Shown here piece after piece: positions 17,095 to 25,715 of a stretch of 58,771 nt of DNA. Every line of letters begins with the position of its first letter. The stretch's first letter is position 1. The stretch spans positions 1 through 58,771 of the forward strand of contig NZ_FOPI01000015.1 of assembly GCF_900113455.1 (NCBI RefSeq), in the 5' to 3' direction. The position numbers and the translations under genes were made by a program. Under the pieces are notes generated by a model. The model did not search any database. It had not been told where the DNA came from and saw nothing but the letters and a program-made list of their open reading frames with translations. The stretch comes from Ligilactobacillus ruminis DSM 20403 = NBRC 102161 (GTDB lineage Bacteria > Bacillota > Bacilli > Lactobacillales > Lactobacillaceae).

Positions 17095-17111
17095 TGTAAA
17101 TTTACTGTAAT
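17095..17111 (+). promoter_or_regulatory. WalR (YycF) box upstream of the NlpC/P60 gene
   Basis: TGTAAA-TTTAC-TGTAAT matches the TGTWAH-N5-TGTWAH direct repeat of the essential WalRK two-component system. A candidate -35 (TTGTTA at 17124) and weak -10 (TGTACT at 17146) follow. Extra TGTAAC/TGTAAT half sites occur at about 16940, 16970 and 17065. WalR controls wall hydrolases in Firmicutes, which fits the gene. The 16863-17215 stretch holds no gene; it is the regulatory region and leader. Confidence 0.8.
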
Positions 17112-17215
17112 TGAGTTGAGGATTGTTAAATGGTAACATAGCTATTGTACTTAAAACGAACGAAAGAAATTTCGGTATTCTGGTTAAATTTAGTTGTTTA
17201 GGAAGGTAGTCGCTA

Positions 17216-18334
17216 ATGAGAAATTCTAAGTTGTTCAAGATAACATTGACAGCTGCAGCAGCGTTGACGTTCGCAGGTTTTGCGGAATCATCCGCCAAAG
17301 CAGATACGCAGGCAGATATCGATGCGATCACGCAAAAGATCAAGGATACGGAAAAAAGCATCAAGGAAGGTCAGGAAAAACTTTCCAAGCTTGAAGATCT
17401 TCAATACCAAAAAACAATGGAAATCGACGGTTTGAAGAAGAACATCAAGGCTCGCAAAGCTCAGCTTGCCCGTCAGGCGCGTGCCGCTCAGGTCAACAAT
17501 GCCGGTTCGATGATCGACTTTGTTTCAAAGTCAAGGAGCCTGTCTGAAGCAATCGGCCGCACATTTACGGTCGCAACTCTGGTTCATGCCAACAACGAGG
17601 CCGTTGCTCAGCAAAAAGCCGATCAGGAAAAGGTTGCTGCCGATAAGGCAGTCGTTGACAAGGCTGCAGCCGATCAGGCACAAGCAAACAAGAATTTCAA
17701 CAATGATCTGGCACAATTAGCCGTTCAAAAGACGCAGCTTGAAGTCAAGAAAGCAAAGGAAGACGAAGCTGCCAGGAAAGCTGCTCAGGAAGCAGAAAAG
17801 AAGGCAAGAGAAGCAGCTGAAAAAGTTGCCAATGCCAAGAACGAACGCGACGCGCAGAATGCTCTCAACGATGCAAACAATGCGGTTGCTTCAGTTACGA
17901 AGTCAGATAACAACAATAATAATAACAACAATAACAACGTTGCTGCTCAAGCAAGCACGCAACAGACAAGCAATACGAGCGCTGCTCCGGCAGCCAAGTA
18001 CGGCAGCGTTGTCGGTTACGCATTGTCGTTCCAAGGGGTGCCTTACGTTTACGGCGGCACATCACCTTCCGGCTTTGACTGCTCCGGCTTGGTTCAATAC
18101 GTGTTTGCAGCTTTCGGCAAGCAGCTCCCAAGAACTGCTGGGGCTCAAAAAGCGGTATGTACGCCGATTTCTGAAAGCCAATTGCAGCCAGGCGATTTGG
18201 TCTTCTGGGGTACGGGACATGTTGGTATCTATATCGGCGGCGGAAACTTTGTGCATGCACCGACAACGGGGGATCACGTCAAAGTTACGTCAATGAATTA
18301 TTATCATCCTGATTCATACGGACGCGTAAACTAA
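17216..18334 (+). CDS. secreted NlpC/P60 peptidoglycan endopeptidase
   Basis: The 372-residue protein has a Sec signal peptide (about 1-30, ending SSAKADT). A long coiled-coil region (about 33-225) is rich in Lys, Glu, Ala and Gln. An Asn-run and Ser/Thr/Ala linker (about 230-258) comes next. A C-terminal NlpC/P60 domain carries Cys in FDCSGLVQYVF, His in GHVGIYIGGG and a third polar residue in VHAPTTGDH. Such enzymes cleave D-Glu-to-Lys/mDAP bonds in stem peptides at division or elongation sites. GGAAGGTAG precedes the ATG. The WalR box upstream fits growth-coupled expression. Confidence 0.93.
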   Translation: MRNSKLFKITLTAAAALTFAGFAESSAKADTQADIDAITQKIKDTEKSIKEGQEKLSKLEDLQYQKTMEIDGLKKNIKARKAQLARQARAAQVNNAGSMIDFVSKSRSLSEAIGRTFTVATLVHANNEAVAQQKADQEKVAADKAVVDKAAADQAQANKNFNNDLAQLAVQKTQLEVKKAKEDEAARKAAQEAEKKAREAAEKVANAKNERDAQNALNDANNAVASVTKSDNNNNNNNNNNVAAQASTQQTSNTSAAPAAKYGSVVGYALSFQGVPYVYGGTSPSGFDCSGLVQYVFAAFGKQLPRTAGAQKAVCTPISESQLQPGDLVFWGTGHVGIYIGGGNFVHAPTTGDHVKVTSMNYYHPDSYGRVN

Positions 18335-18387
18335 GGCGTTGCCGAATATAACTAAAACCAGAATTCTACGATATATAAATAAAAAAA

Positions 18388-18417
18388 AGAATCACAGTTT
18401 TCTGTGATTCTTTTTTT
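18388..18417 (+). terminator. terminator of the NlpC/P60 gene
   Basis: AGAATCACAG and CTGTGATTCT form a perfect 10-bp stem with A-run and T-run on the two sides, so it may work in both directions. Confidence 0.92.
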
Positions 18418-18544
18418 GCGAGAAAAAGCAAAAACATTTATTAATAAGCTTAAAAAGCATTGATATTTTGTCGATTTTCTATAGAAAAGAAGGTTATTGA
18501 AGTTAAAAAAGAGGAGAAAAAAATTTGATTTTGGAGGGGATTTC

Positions 18545-19573
18545 ATGCAGACGGTGACCTTTGAAAACAGCAAGCAGGTTTTGGAATACGCAGCTTTGAA
18601 TTCTGACCAGATCCTTGTTTTATTCAGTACATATGCCGAAATCGAAATGATTGACGCAAGACTTCCGGAAAACGTGATTGTCGCGTCGTCATTTGCGCAA
18701 ACTTATGCAGGTGAACGCAAAGAACGCGGATTTACCGGGTTTGTCATTGATAAAAATGAATGCGAAATCGTGCCGATTGCCGACCCGCCGATATTGTCGC
18801 GCTATGATCTGAAAAAAGCCTACGACAAGGTCAAAGACAATCCGAATGCTTTCATGTATCTGATTGCTGACGGATTGTCCGGTCAAGAAGACATGATTTT
18901 GACGAGTCTTTACTTCATGAGGACTGATTTCAAGATGATCGGTGGTTCCGCAGGCGATATGAAACACGATGAAACGCTGATCTATTATGGCAGCCATCGT
19001 GTCAAGCATCTGTGCATTTTCGTTGATTGCAAAAAACGGACGAAACTCGTCAAAGAAAATATTTATGTGCCGACCGGAAAGAAGATGTTCGTTACGAATG
19101 CCGATCCGATCAAGCGTTGCGTCTATACGTTCAATAATCGGCCGGCCGATGAAGAGTATGCCAGAATATTAGGCATTTCGCTTTGCGATTTGAATGATGC
19201 GTTCATTTCGCATCCGTTAGGACAAAAAGTTGATGGCGAATTGTTCATCAATTCGCCTCAAAAGATCAATCACGACCATTCGATTACTTTTTATTCGGAA
19301 ATTATTCCGAACAAGTTCATCGACGTGCTCGGGTTAGGTGATATGAAGCAGATTATGGCAGAGACAAGAGAAAAGATGGGCATGAAACCCAGCACGCTGC
19401 TTTCGATCAATTGCGTCCTGAGAGATCTGTATTTTAAAAAACACGGAAAATGGCGCGAAGTTTTTGCGTCATTGGACGAGTTGAACGAAAAAGAAGCCGG
19501 ATTCATCAGTGCTGGCGAGCAATATAACTTTGATCATTGCAACCAAACGATGGTTCTGCTCGGAATCGAATAG
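18545..19573 (+). CDS. FIST-domain sensory protein
   Basis: The 342-residue soluble protein matches the FIST N and FIST C architecture of small-ligand sensors. Features are ILVLFSTYAEIE, a middle FKMIGGSAGDM with the family's Gly-Gly-rich turn, and a C-terminal region with FISHPLGQKVDGELFI and FISAGEQYNFDHCNQTMVLLGIE. FIST proteins are thought to bind small molecules such as amino acids and to feed signalling proteins. The start at 18545 follows GGAGGGG. The gene ends 19 nt before a soluble methyl-accepting protein, so the two form a sensor-transducer pair on separate polypeptides. Confidence 0.85.
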   Translation: MQTVTFENSKQVLEYAALNSDQILVLFSTYAEIEMIDARLPENVIVASSFAQTYAGERKERGFTGFVIDKNECEIVPIADPPILSRYDLKKAYDKVKDNPNAFMYLIADGLSGQEDMILTSLYFMRTDFKMIGGSAGDMKHDETLIYYGSHRVKHLCIFVDCKKRTKLVKENIYVPTGKKMFVTNADPIKRCVYTFNNRPADEEYARILGISLCDLNDAFISHPLGQKVDGELFINSPQKINHDHSITFYSEIIPNKFIDVLGLGDMKQIMAETREKMGMKPSTLLSINCVLRDLYFKKHGKWREVFASLDELNEKEAGFISAGEQYNFDHCNQTMVLLGIE

Positions 19574-19592
19574 AAAGGAAAGAAATCAAATA

Positions 19593-20570
19593 ATGAAATG
19601 GTTCAAAAAGAAAGATGAAGTCGTTTTGGAAGAAAAAAAGGAATCAGAAATAGATCTTCATGAAAACATTACGGCAACGGAATACTATTCAACGGTTTAT
19701 GATTTGACAAAGCAAACGCAAAAACAGTTTCAAAATCTGATGAAAATGGATAGCGATTCGACGCAAAGTCTGGATCAGCTCCTGAACGTCAATCAGGAAA
19801 CGATCGAAAGCATTCGTGAATCCTCGGAAACATCAAAGGAACTTGCCAAAACGAATGACAAACTGGAAGAAAAAATTTCAGCCGTTTTAGGCGAGATGAA
19901 GGTTACGGGCGATGCAATCGAAGGTTCAAAGGAAGACTTTGAGACAATGGGCAATATTGTCGACAATCTTGACAAGTTCATCAAAAACATTACGAACGAG
20001 GTGGGCACTTTGCGCACTGAATTTAACAACATTTCAACCAAAGCACAAAGCATTGACGATATTGCCGAAAGTACCACTATTTTGGCGCTGAACGCTTCAA
20101 TCGAAGCCAACCGAGCCGGAGAAGCCGGCAAAGGCTTTGCGGTCGTTGCGAGCGAAACAAGCAATCTTGCTCAAAGCACCAAAGGATTTTCGCGCGAAAT
20201 TTTGTCTTCGATGAATGAGCTCAGAAACGTCGTCGTTCAGCTGCAAAAACAGGTCGAGTCCGTAACCAGGGTGATTGAAAAAACGAATGCAGCCGTCAGC
20301 GATGTTACGGAAGGGTTTGAAACGATCAAAGAATCCGGCGCAAACGTGGGCGTTTATATGGATGACGTCTTGAGCATTCAAGGCGAAAACGCCGAATACA
20401 TCAACAAGATGAGCGAAACGATGGAAGACGTCGTTGCCAAATCTGAAGAAGACAGCAATCGACTGCATATTTTGGTCGACAGCGTCGATAATCGTTCAAT
20501 TAATTACAAGAAAATTGCAAATGACTTGGAACAATTGAACCTGCTTTCCGAAAAAGCCAAAAACAACTAA
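19593..20570 (+). CDS. soluble methyl-accepting chemotaxis-like signalling protein
   Basis: The 325-residue protein is almost all coiled coil and contains the MCP hairpin tip ILALNASIEANRAGEAGKGFAVVASE at about residues 165-190, with the following NLAQS. This is the segment that contacts CheA and CheW in chemoreceptors. There is no transmembrane segment, HAMP domain or ligand-binding domain; the N-terminus starts MKWFKKKDE. Input may come from the adjacent FIST protein. The ATG follows AGAAAGGAAAG. A chemotaxis function would need flagella and CheA/W elsewhere in the genome, which this window cannot show. Confidence 0.87.
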   Translation: MKWFKKKDEVVLEEKKESEIDLHENITATEYYSTVYDLTKQTQKQFQNLMKMDSDSTQSLDQLLNVNQETIESIRESSETSKELAKTNDKLEEKISAVLGEMKVTGDAIEGSKEDFETMGNIVDNLDKFIKNITNEVGTLRTEFNNISTKAQSIDDIAESTTILALNASIEANRAGEAGKGFAVVASETSNLAQSTKGFSREILSSMNELRNVVVQLQKQVESVTRVIEKTNAAVSDVTEGFETIKESGANVGVYMDDVLSIQGENAEYINKMSETMEDVVAKSEEDSNRLHILVDSVDNRSINYKKIANDLEQLNLLSEKAKNN

Positions 20571-20575
20571 CTGAC

Positions 20576-20614
20576 AAAGTCCCCGCCAATGTAAAAGTCG
20601 ACGAGGACTTTTTG
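20576..20614 (+). terminator. terminator of FIST-MCP operon
   Basis: AAAGTCC and GGACTTT form the outer stem, followed by T-residues. Confidence 0.78.
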
Positions 20615-20669
20615 CGATTGGGTTTTCGTGTTATCATATAGTTATTCTAAAGATTTGGAAGGTAACGGC

Positions 20670-21341
20670 ATGGTAAAGTTGGTTTTAATCAGACACGGGC
20701 AAAGCATTGCCAATAAAGAAGACGTTTATACGGGATGGTCCGACTCTCCGCTGACAAGAAAAGGCATCAGTCAAGCGCGACATGCGGGCAAGTTGCTGTT
20801 TCATGAAAAAATCAACTTTTCGGACGTGCACACTTCCGTTTTGGTGCGCGCAATCAAGACCGCAAACATCGTTTTGGATGAAATCGGACAAAGCTATTTG
20901 CCGATTCATAAAACGTGGCGCTTGAACGAGCGACATTACGGGGCATTGCGCGGCTTAAACAAAAAGAGAACGCGCGAAATATACGGTGAAGAACAGGTTG
21001 CGTTATGGCGTCGTTCATTTTATACGGTGCCGCCGCTATTGGAAAAAATTGATCACGACAGGCGATACGATTGTTTTCCTGATGTCGTCGTGCCGCGCGG
21101 CGAAAGCTTGAAGATGGCTTATGACAGAATCGTGCCTTACTGGACGGATGGAATTGCACCGAAATTGCTTAACGGAGAAAACCAGCTTGTCGTGGCTCAC
21201 GGGAGCACTCTGCGCGCGATGATCAAGTTCATTGAGCACATCAGCGATCAGGGAATAGATGGCGTCGAGGTTGCAAACGGAACACCGATAATTTATGAAC
21301 TCGACCATCGATTGAAAATCGTCGAAAAGAAAATTTTATAG
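20670..21341 (+). CDS. gpmA: 2,3-bisphosphoglycerate-dependent phosphoglycerate mutase family protein
   Basis: The 223-residue histidine phosphatase-fold enzyme interconverts 3- and 2-phosphoglycerate. The phosphohistidine motif LIRHGQS has His9. [27 protein letters not shown] and the second catalytic His in [12 protein letters not shown] follow. It is somewhat divergent and slightly shorter than the standard glycolytic GpmA, so it could be a paralogue. GGAAGG lies 7 nt before the ATG at 20670. It is monocistronic, convergent with pepC. Confidence 0.87.
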   Translation: MVKLVLIRHGQSIANKEDVYTGWSDSPLTRKGISQARHAGKLLFHEKINFSDVHTSVLVRAIKTANIVLDEIGQSYLPIHKTWRLNERHYGALRGLNKKRTREIYGEEQVALWRRSFYTVPPLLEKIDHDRRYDCFPDVVVPRGESLKMAYDRIVPYWTDGIAPKLLNGENQLVVAHGSTLRAMIKFIEHISDQGIDGVEVANGTPIIYELDHRLKIVEKKIL

Positions 21342-21342
21342 C

Positions 21343-21380
21343 AAAAACAGGATTGGATGCAAAAATCCAATCCTGTTTTG
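21343..21380. terminator. bidirectional terminator between gpmA and pepC
   Basis: AAAACAGGATTGGAT and ATCCAATCCTGTTTT form a perfect 15-bp stem with a short loop between two convergent genes. Confidence 0.93.
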
Positions 21381-21400
21381 AGTCTTTATAAGTATGACGC

Positions 21401-22738
21401 TTATTTTGCCAAAGAACCCATCGGATCCCAAGGAGCCAAAACCTTTGGCTCTTCCTTCAAAATTTCCTGGAGTTCTTTTGGCAGGAACTTCTTGTTAACG
21501 ACGACTTGGTAGCAGTATTCTTCCATCCAGCTGTCGCTCATGACGAAGAAGCCATCCGTTCCGACTTGGTCGCCCCATGAGTTTTCGACTTTCCACTTGT
21601 CAGGCTTGCCATCAACCAGGTTGACGCCTGTCAAGACCATTGCGTGCGTCATCAAGCTTTCGCAGTAGTCAAGGCGTTCTGCTTTGGACATTGAGAAATC
21701 AACATCGAACAATTCGTCGTTGTGGTAAAGTTCAGTATCCATGATTCCTTTTTTGCGATCGGATGATTGGCCAACGTCTGAGCCGAACCAAACGCTTTCA
21801 CCTGCTTCAAGCTGTTTGATCGCAATTTTGCGGAACGTGTCCATGTCGACGTTCAAGTGACGAACTTCGCGTCCACCGATGACGTTGCCGAGCATTTCAA
21901 TCGTGTACATGTGGTTGTAAGGCTTGTCTTCTGTCGGTGCATTGATGACGGAAACATAGTCTTCCGTATTCCAGCCAACGTATTTCTTGAAGAATTCCTG
22001 CGGAGTCAGGTCACGATCAAGATGATAGTTCTTGTCCTTGTCGCGATATTCGAAGTCGAATTTTGCAGGCGGTTCGCCGAAACTGTAGGCACACATGCGA
22101 TAAACTTCTGAGAGCATCTTTTGTTTTCTTGCTTCAAGCTCATCTTCTGAAGCATTGGCATTGACGAGTTCGCGCAATTCGACGGCATCCTTGCGAAGTT
22201 TCAGATTCAATGTTGAATTGAATTCACGGGATGCAGAAGAATTGAACGTTTCTGGCATGACTGACTTTGGAACGACGCCATATTTGTCAATGATGGCCAT
22301 GAACATGTCCCACTGGCCGCCGTCTTGTTGAGGCGTCTGCATGAGCCAGGCAACCTTGCGATCAGATGTTGGCAATGCGGCCGTCTTAATGACGTTTTCA
22401 TAGAAATAATTTGATTTTTCAAGCTTGTCCCAGAAGAAAGTATAGTTTTGTGAAAGCTCAAAATCGTCTGCAACGCCGAATTTGTCCTTCATGTCATGAC
22501 GCATCGTGTTCAATGCGGCAAACATCCAACAACGTCCGGATTGTTTTTGATTGGCAACTTTTCCCGTATCCAAATCAATTGAGAAAACAGGATCCATGTT
22601 GATTTCTGAACGATAGTCGGCACTTGTTGCCAAGATTCCGTTCTTTGTTACGGCGCGTTCCGCAACGTTGTGATTTGCTTTTGCATCAAGTTCTTCTTGG
22701 AACTTCTTTAATTGGTTTGCACTAATGTCTTTAGCCAA
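21401..22738 (-). CDS. pepC: aminopeptidase C (bleomycin hydrolase-type cysteine protease)
   Basis: The 445-residue peptidase of family C1B removes N-terminal residues from peptides in the cytosol. Catalytic Cys70 is in KQSGRCWMFA, His in THAMVLTGVN, and Asn in VENSWGDQ. I place the start at TTG 22738 (MAKDISANQLKK), because AAAGGAAGGTG then sits 6 nt away; the upstream in-frame GTG at 22747 overlaps that site. It is the third gene of a leftward row after a GNAT protein and rpiA. Confidence 0.94.
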   Translation of the reverse strand: MAKDISANQLKKFQEELDAKANHNVAERAVTKNGILATSADYRSEINMDPVFSIDLDTGKVANQKQSGRCWMFAALNTMRHDMKDKFGVADDFELSQNYTFFWDKLEKSNYFYENVIKTAALPTSDRKVAWLMQTPQQDGGQWDMFMAIIDKYGVVPKSVMPETFNSSASREFNSTLNLKLRKDAVELRELVNANASEDELEARKQKMLSEVYRMCAYSFGEPPAKFDFEYRDKDKNYHLDRDLTPQEFFKKYVGWNTEDYVSVINAPTEDKPYNHMYTIEMLGNVIGGREVRHLNVDMDTFRKIAIKQLEAGESVWFGSDVGQSSDRKKGIMDTELYHNDELFDVDFSMSKAERLDYCESLMTHAMVLTGVNLVDGKPDKWKVENSWGDQVGTDGFFVMSDSWMEEYCYQVVVNKKFLPKELQEILKEEPKVLAPWDPMGSLAK

Positions 22739-22819
22739 GACGTTCACCTTCCTTTAACAAACTATTAATAATTTTATAGCATTTATTAAATTAAGTAAAT
22801 AAGCGAGTTTGACAAAACG

Positions 22820-23503
22820 CTATTTTGCTTCGAGAACTTCAAGTCCGTTTTGGCGACCGACGATTACCGTATCGACCATGTCAAGGAAAAGACCATGTTC
22901 AACGACGCCGACCTGGTGAATCAGATATTCTGCAAGCTCATGCGGATTGTCGATTTGTCCGAGATGAAGATCGATGATGTAATTGTCCGAGTCCGTCGAA
23001 AGCAGTCCCCCCTTGTCGTCTTTTCGGAATGCAGGGTTCAAACCTTTTTTCTCGAAACGTTCAAAGATTTTTTGACTGCCGTACGGAATAACTTCGACCG
23101 GAAGCGGGAACCGTCCCAATTTATCGACCATTTTGCTTTCGTCAACGATCCACATCACCTTGTCGGAATTTGTGGCAACGATTTTTTCGTAAAGCAAAGC
23201 GGCACCGCCGCCTTTGATTCCTTGAAAATCGCTGGAAATTTCATCGGCTCCGTCAATCGTAACGTCGATATGATCAACGGTGTCGACCGATTTGAGCGGA
23301 ATTCCGAGACTTTTGGCTTGATTGGCAGTTCTGATCGAAGTCGTAACTCCCGTAATTTTAAGATTTTCGTCTTTGACGCGTCGTCCTAGTTCTTCAACCA
23401 TGTAGTAGACGGTTGAACCAGTGCCAAGGCCTACAGTCATGCCGTCTTTGATCCATTCGACCGATTTTTTGCCGACAAGGCTTTTAAGTTCGTTTTGATT
23501 CAT
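22820..23503 (-). CDS. rpiA: ribose-5-phosphate isomerase A
   Basis: The 227-residue enzyme interconverts ribose-5-P and ribulose-5-[24 protein letters not shown] (catalytic Asp), [13 protein letters not shown] (Lys and Glu) and [10 protein letters not shown] are family motifs, and the length is normal. GGAGGAG precedes the ATG. It starts 15 nt after the GNAT gene and forms an operon with it. Confidence 0.95.
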   Translation of the reverse strand: MNQNELKSLVGKKSVEWIKDGMTVGLGTGSTVYYMVEELGRRVKDENLKITGVTTSIRTANQAKSLGIPLKSVDTVDHIDVTIDGADEISSDFQGIKGGGAALLYEKIVATNSDKVMWIVDESKMVDKLGRFPLPVEVIPYGSQKIFERFEKKGLNPAFRKDDKGGLLSTDSDNYIIDLHLGQIDNPHELAEYLIHQVGVVEHGLFLDMVDTVIVGRQNGLEVLEAK

Positions 23504-23518
23504 TTTTCTCCTCCTGGA

Positions 23519-23800
23519 CTATCGTTTAAATAAAAGGTTCTCAACCTCAGGGTGCTTTGCGAAATATTTTTGAGTATAAGAGCAGAGCGGAAGAACGGTT
23601 TTGTTTACTTGCTTGACGTTTTGCAGGAATTCGACCGTGATCTTTTTGGCAAGTCCTTGACCGCGTGCCTTTTCATCAACCCAAGTGCGCTCAACGACGT
23701 AGGTTTTATTGTCGTTGATCATTTTAAAACCGATGCTGGCAAGCGTTTGATCATCATCGTTAAGATATGCGAACTCATTTTCGCTCCATTTGAAACGCAT
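23519..23800 (-). CDS. small GNAT-family N-acetyltransferase (YjdJ type)
   Basis: The 93-residue protein has the minimal GNAT core. ERTWVDEKARGQGLAKKITVEFL carries the acetyl-CoA pyrophosphate loop (RGQGLAKK), and LPLCSYTQKYFAKHPEVENLL is typical of the YjdJ/YidJ group. The substrate is unknown. AGGAGG lies 8 nt before the ATG. It is first in the leftward operon with rpiA. The mobile element lies immediately upstream, with its attachment core over the promoter -10. Confidence 0.87.
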   Translation of the reverse strand: MRFKWSENEFAYLNDDDQTLASIGFKMINDNKTYVVERTWVDEKARGQGLAKKITVEFLQNVKQVNKTVLPLCSYTQKYFAKHPEVENLLFKR

Positions 23801-23822
23801 GAAAATACCTCCTAAAAATTAT

Positions 23823-23842
23823 TTCTGGTTAAATTATAACAT
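23823..23842. repeat. attL core (20-bp direct repeat)
   Basis: TTCTGGTTAAATTATAACAT is identical to 31996-32015. It sits 22 bp upstream of the GNAT start codon and overlaps its -10 box. Confidence 0.88.
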
Positions 23843-23861
23843 GCTTGAATAAATACAGTAA
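23833..23861 (-). promoter_or_regulatory. promoter of the GNAT-rpiA operon, now a hybrid with the mobile element
   Basis: On the minus strand the -10 TATAAT (23833-23838) lies inside the 20-bp attachment core, while the best -35 (TTACTG, 23856-23861, 17-bp spacer) is provided by element DNA. Before integration a different -35 region would have been used. Confidence 0.6.
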
Positions 23862-23871
23862 ATTCAAGCAT
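23841..23871. repeat. perfect 10-bp inverted repeat next to attL
   Basis: ATGCTTGAAT and ATTCAAGCAT are separated by 11 bp and begin at the edge of the attachment core inside the element. It may be a recombination accessory site, or a regulator site over the hybrid promoter. Confidence 0.6.
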
Positions 23872-23890
23872 TACAACAAGTTTGGCCTTG

Positions 23891-23912
23891 TTTTGTTATC
23901 CATTTTGTTATC
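23891..23912. repeat. left arm-type integrase sites
   Basis: Two direct copies of TTTTGTTATC (23891-23900 and 23903-23912) lie just inside the left end. The same word recurs just inside the right end. Repeats of this kind are bound by the N-terminal arm-binding domain of phage and Tn916-type integrases. Confidence 0.75.
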
Positions 23913-23930
23913 TTCATCCCTTTTCCAGTG

Positions 23931-25085
23931 CTACCCTTGCATATAATTCAAAAAGCCTTTAATTGCTTCGTTACGCGTTTTATTAGTAACATGGGTATAA
24001 AAATTCAATGTTGTACTAATGTCGGAATGGCCCAAGCGTTCCCGCGTTGCTTGCAAGCTTGCGCCGCTCTCTAGAAGTAGCGTGCAATGTGTATGACGGA
24101 AACCGTGAACCCTGATGCGCCTTAGATTAGGGTTCTTTCGGTATATTCTATTTAACCACCGATTAACAGTATTTTTATGCGGGATGATACCGCCTTTACC
24201 GTCATCAAATATTATTTGTTGCGGTTTGTTGGCATTGCATCCCAGTTTTAGCAGCTCTTTCGCTTGATCATGTTTCCATTCAAGCAGGCTGCTAAGCGTA
24301 ACATCATCCAAAGCAAGGGTCCGAATACTTGCGGCGGTTTTTGGCTTATCAACGTAATTAAATCCGGTAAGACCGTTAGTTAAAGACTTGTCTATATTTA
24401 AAGCCTTTTCTTTGAAGTCAACATCCCCCCAGGTCAAGGCCAACAGTTCCCCTTTTCTGATACCTGAATAAGCTAGCAGACGGAAACAGGCATATATTTT
24501 CTTGTTTTCAGTTTCCTTCACCGCTTTAAGGAATTGTCCTAGCTCTTCGCGACTGTAAAAATTGTTGTCTTTCTGTACCTTGCGGCGCCTAGGGCGCGTA
24601 ACATCTTTCATGGGATTAACTAAAATGTAGCCTTGCTTTCGCGCAAGATCTAAAATAGCGGCCGTTAGCGAGATGCACGCCGGCATACTAGAAGGAACAG
24701 CAACGAACCATGAATTAACGGCCGCCTGACATTGCCGAAGGGTTACTTTATCTACCTTGTAAGCCCCAAAAAATGGGGCTATATGTGTTCTATAGCGACT
24801 GTTAGTATTTGCTAGCGTGCTTTCTCTAACGGTTAACTTGTATGTTGCGAACCAGTCGGCGGCTACTTCGTCAAAAGTTACGGACTTTAAAGGCTTATTT
24901 AATAGTTCTCTATTGTCTTTCCGGTATTCAAGCCGAGTTAATTCCACTTGCGCCGCCTTCCTGCTTCTAAAACCCGTTTTCTGAATATATTTCTTTTTCC
25001 CGGTGTTTTCGTCAATACCTGCATATAGAACGAATTTATAACGTTTTTCGCCGTTTTTGAGCGTATATTCTTTAATTTTAGTCAT
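23931..25085 (-). CDS. int: tyrosine recombinase / integrase of the element
   Basis: The 384-residue phage-type integrase has an N-terminal AP2-like arm-binding domain (about 1-60), a SAM-like core-binding domain (about 65-165) and a catalytic domain (about 175-370). The catalytic residues are Arg210 (SGIRKGE), Lys249, His327 and Arg330 (HGFRHTH), His353 (LGHSD) and Tyr363 (NFYTHV). All are present, so the enzyme should be active. It is the last gene of the leftward arm, next to attL. The ATG has only a weak upstream purine stretch (AGAAAGAGATG). Confidence 0.95.
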   Translation of the reverse strand: MTKIKEYTLKNGEKRYKFVLYAGIDENTGKKKYIQKTGFRSRKAAQVELTRLEYRKDNRELLNKPLKSVTFDEVAADWFATYKLTVRESTLANTNSRYRTHIAPFFGAYKVDKVTLRQCQAAVNSWFVAVPSSMPACISLTAAILDLARKQGYILVNPMKDVTRPRRRKVQKDNNFYSREELGQFLKAVKETENKKIYACFRLLAYSGIRKGELLALTWGDVDFKEKALNIDKSLTNGLTGFNYVDKPKTAASIRTLALDDVTLSSLLEWKHDQAKELLKLGCNANKPQQIIFDDGKGGIIPHKNTVNRWLNRIYRKNPNLRRIRVHGFRHTHCTLLLESGASLQATRERLGHSDISTTLNFYTHVTNKTRNEAIKGFLNYMQG

Positions 25086-25387
25086 TGTCTATCATCTCTT
25101 TCTAGAGTTTGCGCGCTCTGATATTTAGCAATAACCAAAATGTTTTTATATTACGCCTGGAAGAAGTAAATATGATCATCAGTTAAAAAGTTAGGTTATG
25201 TTAGGTTATAACAGGGGGTAATCTGGAGAAAAACAAGCGTGAATATCTTTACGGTTGTTCAAGGATGAAGAGAAATAATTATCTATTGGAAATACTTTTG
25301 ATATAATTAGATTGTCATATCATTTTAGAGGGTCGGCCTTAGGGACCGGCTTTTTTATTTCAAGTTCAAAGATAAAAAAAGACATAA
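25086..25387. other. int-repressor intergenic region with a possible short rightward transcript
   Basis: There is no gene here. The 19-bp repeat copy A is at 25109-25127. A rightward extended -10 (TGATATAAT, about 25301-25309) is followed within about 25-45 bp by a GC-rich hairpin with a T-tail (GGTC..CC-TTA-GG..GACC, 25331-25356, then T-rich to about 25360). If active this would make a very short RNA antisense to the leftward readthrough. It is equally possible that the hairpin is only a terminator. Confidence 0.4.
25109..25127 (+). repeat. element-internal repeat, copy A
   Basis: TTGCGCGCTCTGATATTTA lies upstream of int and is identical over 19 bp to copy B at 26778-26796; similarity extends to about 35 bp on the right side. 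An inverted, shortened copy C is at 31834-31850. Confidence 0.8.
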
Positions 25388-25702
25388 CTATTTATTGGCA
25401 AGACGTGCAGCAATATTCTTTAATAATTCCTGATCTGCATCAGAAAAAGGCATCCCTTCCCAAAGAAAAGGTGCATTAGCACTTAATTCTAACTCTTTAG
25501 GCAATTCTTGCTTGCTAGTTCGCCCTAGCAGGTAATCAATCGAAACATCAAAATAATCTGCTACTTTTTCCAGGCTAGCCGTGTTTGTACTCTTATCCCA
25601 TGAACGAAGCAACCCATTACTAAAGCCTAGCTTTATTTCAAGTTCACGAATTGAAATGTTTTTTTCAGACGCCAAAAGTCTTATTCTATCGTATATTTTC
25701 AT
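25388..25702 (-). CDS. XRE-family repressor (second of two paralogues)
   Basis: The 104-residue protein has an N-terminal helix-turn-helix (about 4-60, ISIRELEIKLGFSNGLLRSWDKS, ending DYFDVSIDYLLGRT). A short tail contains WEGMPFSDADQELLKNIAARL. The same tail pattern (W-x-G-x-P-x-S-D-x-D) occurs in the neighbouring paralogue, suggesting a shared oligomerisation or antirepressor-binding surface. It is leftward, 13 nt after its paralogue and followed by int. The position is that of the Stl-type master repressor in phage-inducible islands. Confidence 0.88.
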   Translation of the reverse strand: MKIYDRIRLLASEKNISIRELEIKLGFSNGLLRSWDKSTNTASLEKVADYFDVSIDYLLGRTSKQELPKELELSANAPFLWEGMPFSDADQELLKNIAARLANK

Positions 25703-25715
25703 GCTTTCCCCGGCT

